The notes below the pieces were generated by a model. That model did no database searches and had not been told where the DNA came from. It was given only the letters and a program-made list of their open reading frames with translations. From Trochalopteron elliotii (Eukaryota > Chordata > Aves > Passeriformes > Leiothrichidae), in the NCBI GenBank assembly GCA_024734555.1, contig JANPWX010000026.1:5259755-5323754 (forward strand): a stretch of DNA of 64,000 bases, in the 5' to 3' direction. Position numbers and translations under genes: made by a program. Each line of letters begins with the position of its first letter. Within the stretch, counting starts at the first letter, position 1. Shown piece after piece: positions 63,182 through 64,000 of the stretch.

Positions 63182-63294
63182 CTTTAAATGACATCCCACA
63201 TAGCCCTCCACCACTTCCTGCTGAAAAGCCTATTGGGAACACATCCAGTATTACAGTGGGAAAACCCAACAGTGGTGACCTAGTGAAAAAGGGG
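63182..63294 (+). CDS. SH3D19: SH3D19 exon (113 nt), last exon in window
   Basis: Acceptor GGTTTTTTACAG, donor AAAAAGGGG|GTAAGT. It completes a Ser codon and encodes L-N-D-I-P-H-SPPPLPAEKPIGNT followed by S-S-I-T-V-G-K-P-N-S-G-D-L-V-K-K-G. SPPPLPAEKPIGNT is diagnostic of SH3D19 and contains a PPPLP core, an SH3/WW-type ligand. It leaves in phase 0. The coding sequence continues beyond the window, where the remaining proline-rich part and the C-terminal SH3 domains would be expected. No frame break. Confidence 0.95.
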
Positions 63295-64000
63295 GTAAGT
63301 TAGAACTGTTTTCCTGTATTACAGCTTTGTTTGCTTTGGTTAAAAGGTCTCTTGTGATCCTCAAGCATTTGTAAAGTAAGTTGTTTGAAGAACCAGAAGA
63401 TGAAAACAACTACTCAAAAATATAAGGCTTTTTTCTTATAATTCTGTTCTCTAATTAATTAGGTAATTTAGACTGCTGTCAGTTTTGAAAAGCACTCTGG
63501 TGATTTTACTTAACTTTGATCGTATCTATCTTCAATTTTCTTTATTCTTTATCTGGAATCAGGATATTCTACAACTTAGTGTCAAAAGCATTGCAATGTG
63601 GCTTGAAGTCCAGTGGGATTTGCATGGTGAAATGTTGTCAAAGTGCTTTAGAAATGTATTTTTTTACCTTCGTGCACACATTCCTCTTGGTATCTGTGCT
63701 AATTTGCAGGCAGAGGAAACTTTTCTGTAGGAGAATGAAGCTTGCTCTTTTTTCAGCTCTTTCCTTCTAAATGTTTCTGCTGAGTAGAACCACCTATTTT
63801 TGGAAGTAAGGCTCTCCTTGCTCCAGAGCATGTACATAGTAATGGTAGGCATTGTAGCTAAATGACATTTGACACAGATTTTCAAAAGGGAATTAATATA
63901 AACTAGAAAATGGCAGTAAAATGTCTAAATACTGAGTTTTCTGATAGCAAGAATGGCAGAGAATCTTGTGAAAGCCACAGGCAGCAAAAAGGTCAAATCA
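63295..64000 (+). other. SH3D19: Start of the next SH3D19 intron
   Basis: Begins with a consensus GTAAGT donor. No exon, repeat or RNA gene was recognised before the window ends. Confidence 0.8.

Noticed and set aside
1..64000. Bacterial-style features, CRISPR arrays, tRNA or rRNA genes, and a hidden novel gene cluster
   Set aside because: Nothing in the window has regular spaced repeats, operon-like gene packing or RNA gene motifs. It is intron-rich vertebrate sequence.

Overview
This is vertebrate nuclear DNA, almost certainly from a bird. It is AT-rich and mostly intronic. It carries CR1 LINE fragments but no Alu, B1 or L1-like sequence, and two LTRs resembling ones I remember as common in songbirds, so a passerine is my best guess. 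That last point rests on memory, not on a search. No prokaryotic gene, CRISPR array, tRNA or rRNA was seen.

The only gene I can name is SH3D19 (SH3 domain-containing 19; also EVE-1, EBP, Kryn), on the + strand and incomplete at its 3' end. Eight exons are supported by splice signals and an unbroken frame: 16914-16953, 38310-38350, 45323-45365, 46588-46735, 46967-47168, 47772-48773, 59640-59747 and 63182-63294. A ninth, the ATG and first five codons at 853-868, fits the phase chain but is tentative. Joined, they total 1713 nt, exactly 571 codons, with no stop. They encode the long disordered, proline-rich N-terminal part of the protein. The SH3 domains of this family lie at the C-terminus and would be downstream of base 64000.

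Layout: 1-852 is upstream or 5'UTR sequence without a CpG island. 869-16913 is a 16-kb intron with an antisense retroviral LTR (about 4225-4777) and two old CR1 pieces. 16954-38309 is a 21-kb intron with most of the CR1 material (21.5-22.3 kb and 25.8-27.7 kb) and an unidentified minus-strand open-frame block (28.3-29.5 kb). 38351-45322 is featureless intron. 45323-48773 is the exon-dense core. 48774-59639 is an intron holding a sense-oriented solo LTR (about 49631-50161) and a perfect palindrome (51119-51147). 59748-63181 is an intron with a 27-base poly-T and a cryptic exon candidate, and 63295-64000 begins the next intron.

The encoded part contains a PPxY-type motif, many PxxP motifs, a clathrin-box-like LISFD and a DPF tripeptide assembled across an exon junction. 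Together these look like an endocytic adaptor scaffold. I found no clearly new biological system. The best leads are the splicing architecture of the small 5' exons, the endocytic motifs around the 48773/59640 junction, the LTR poly(A) signal in the following intron, and the unidentified minus-strand block.
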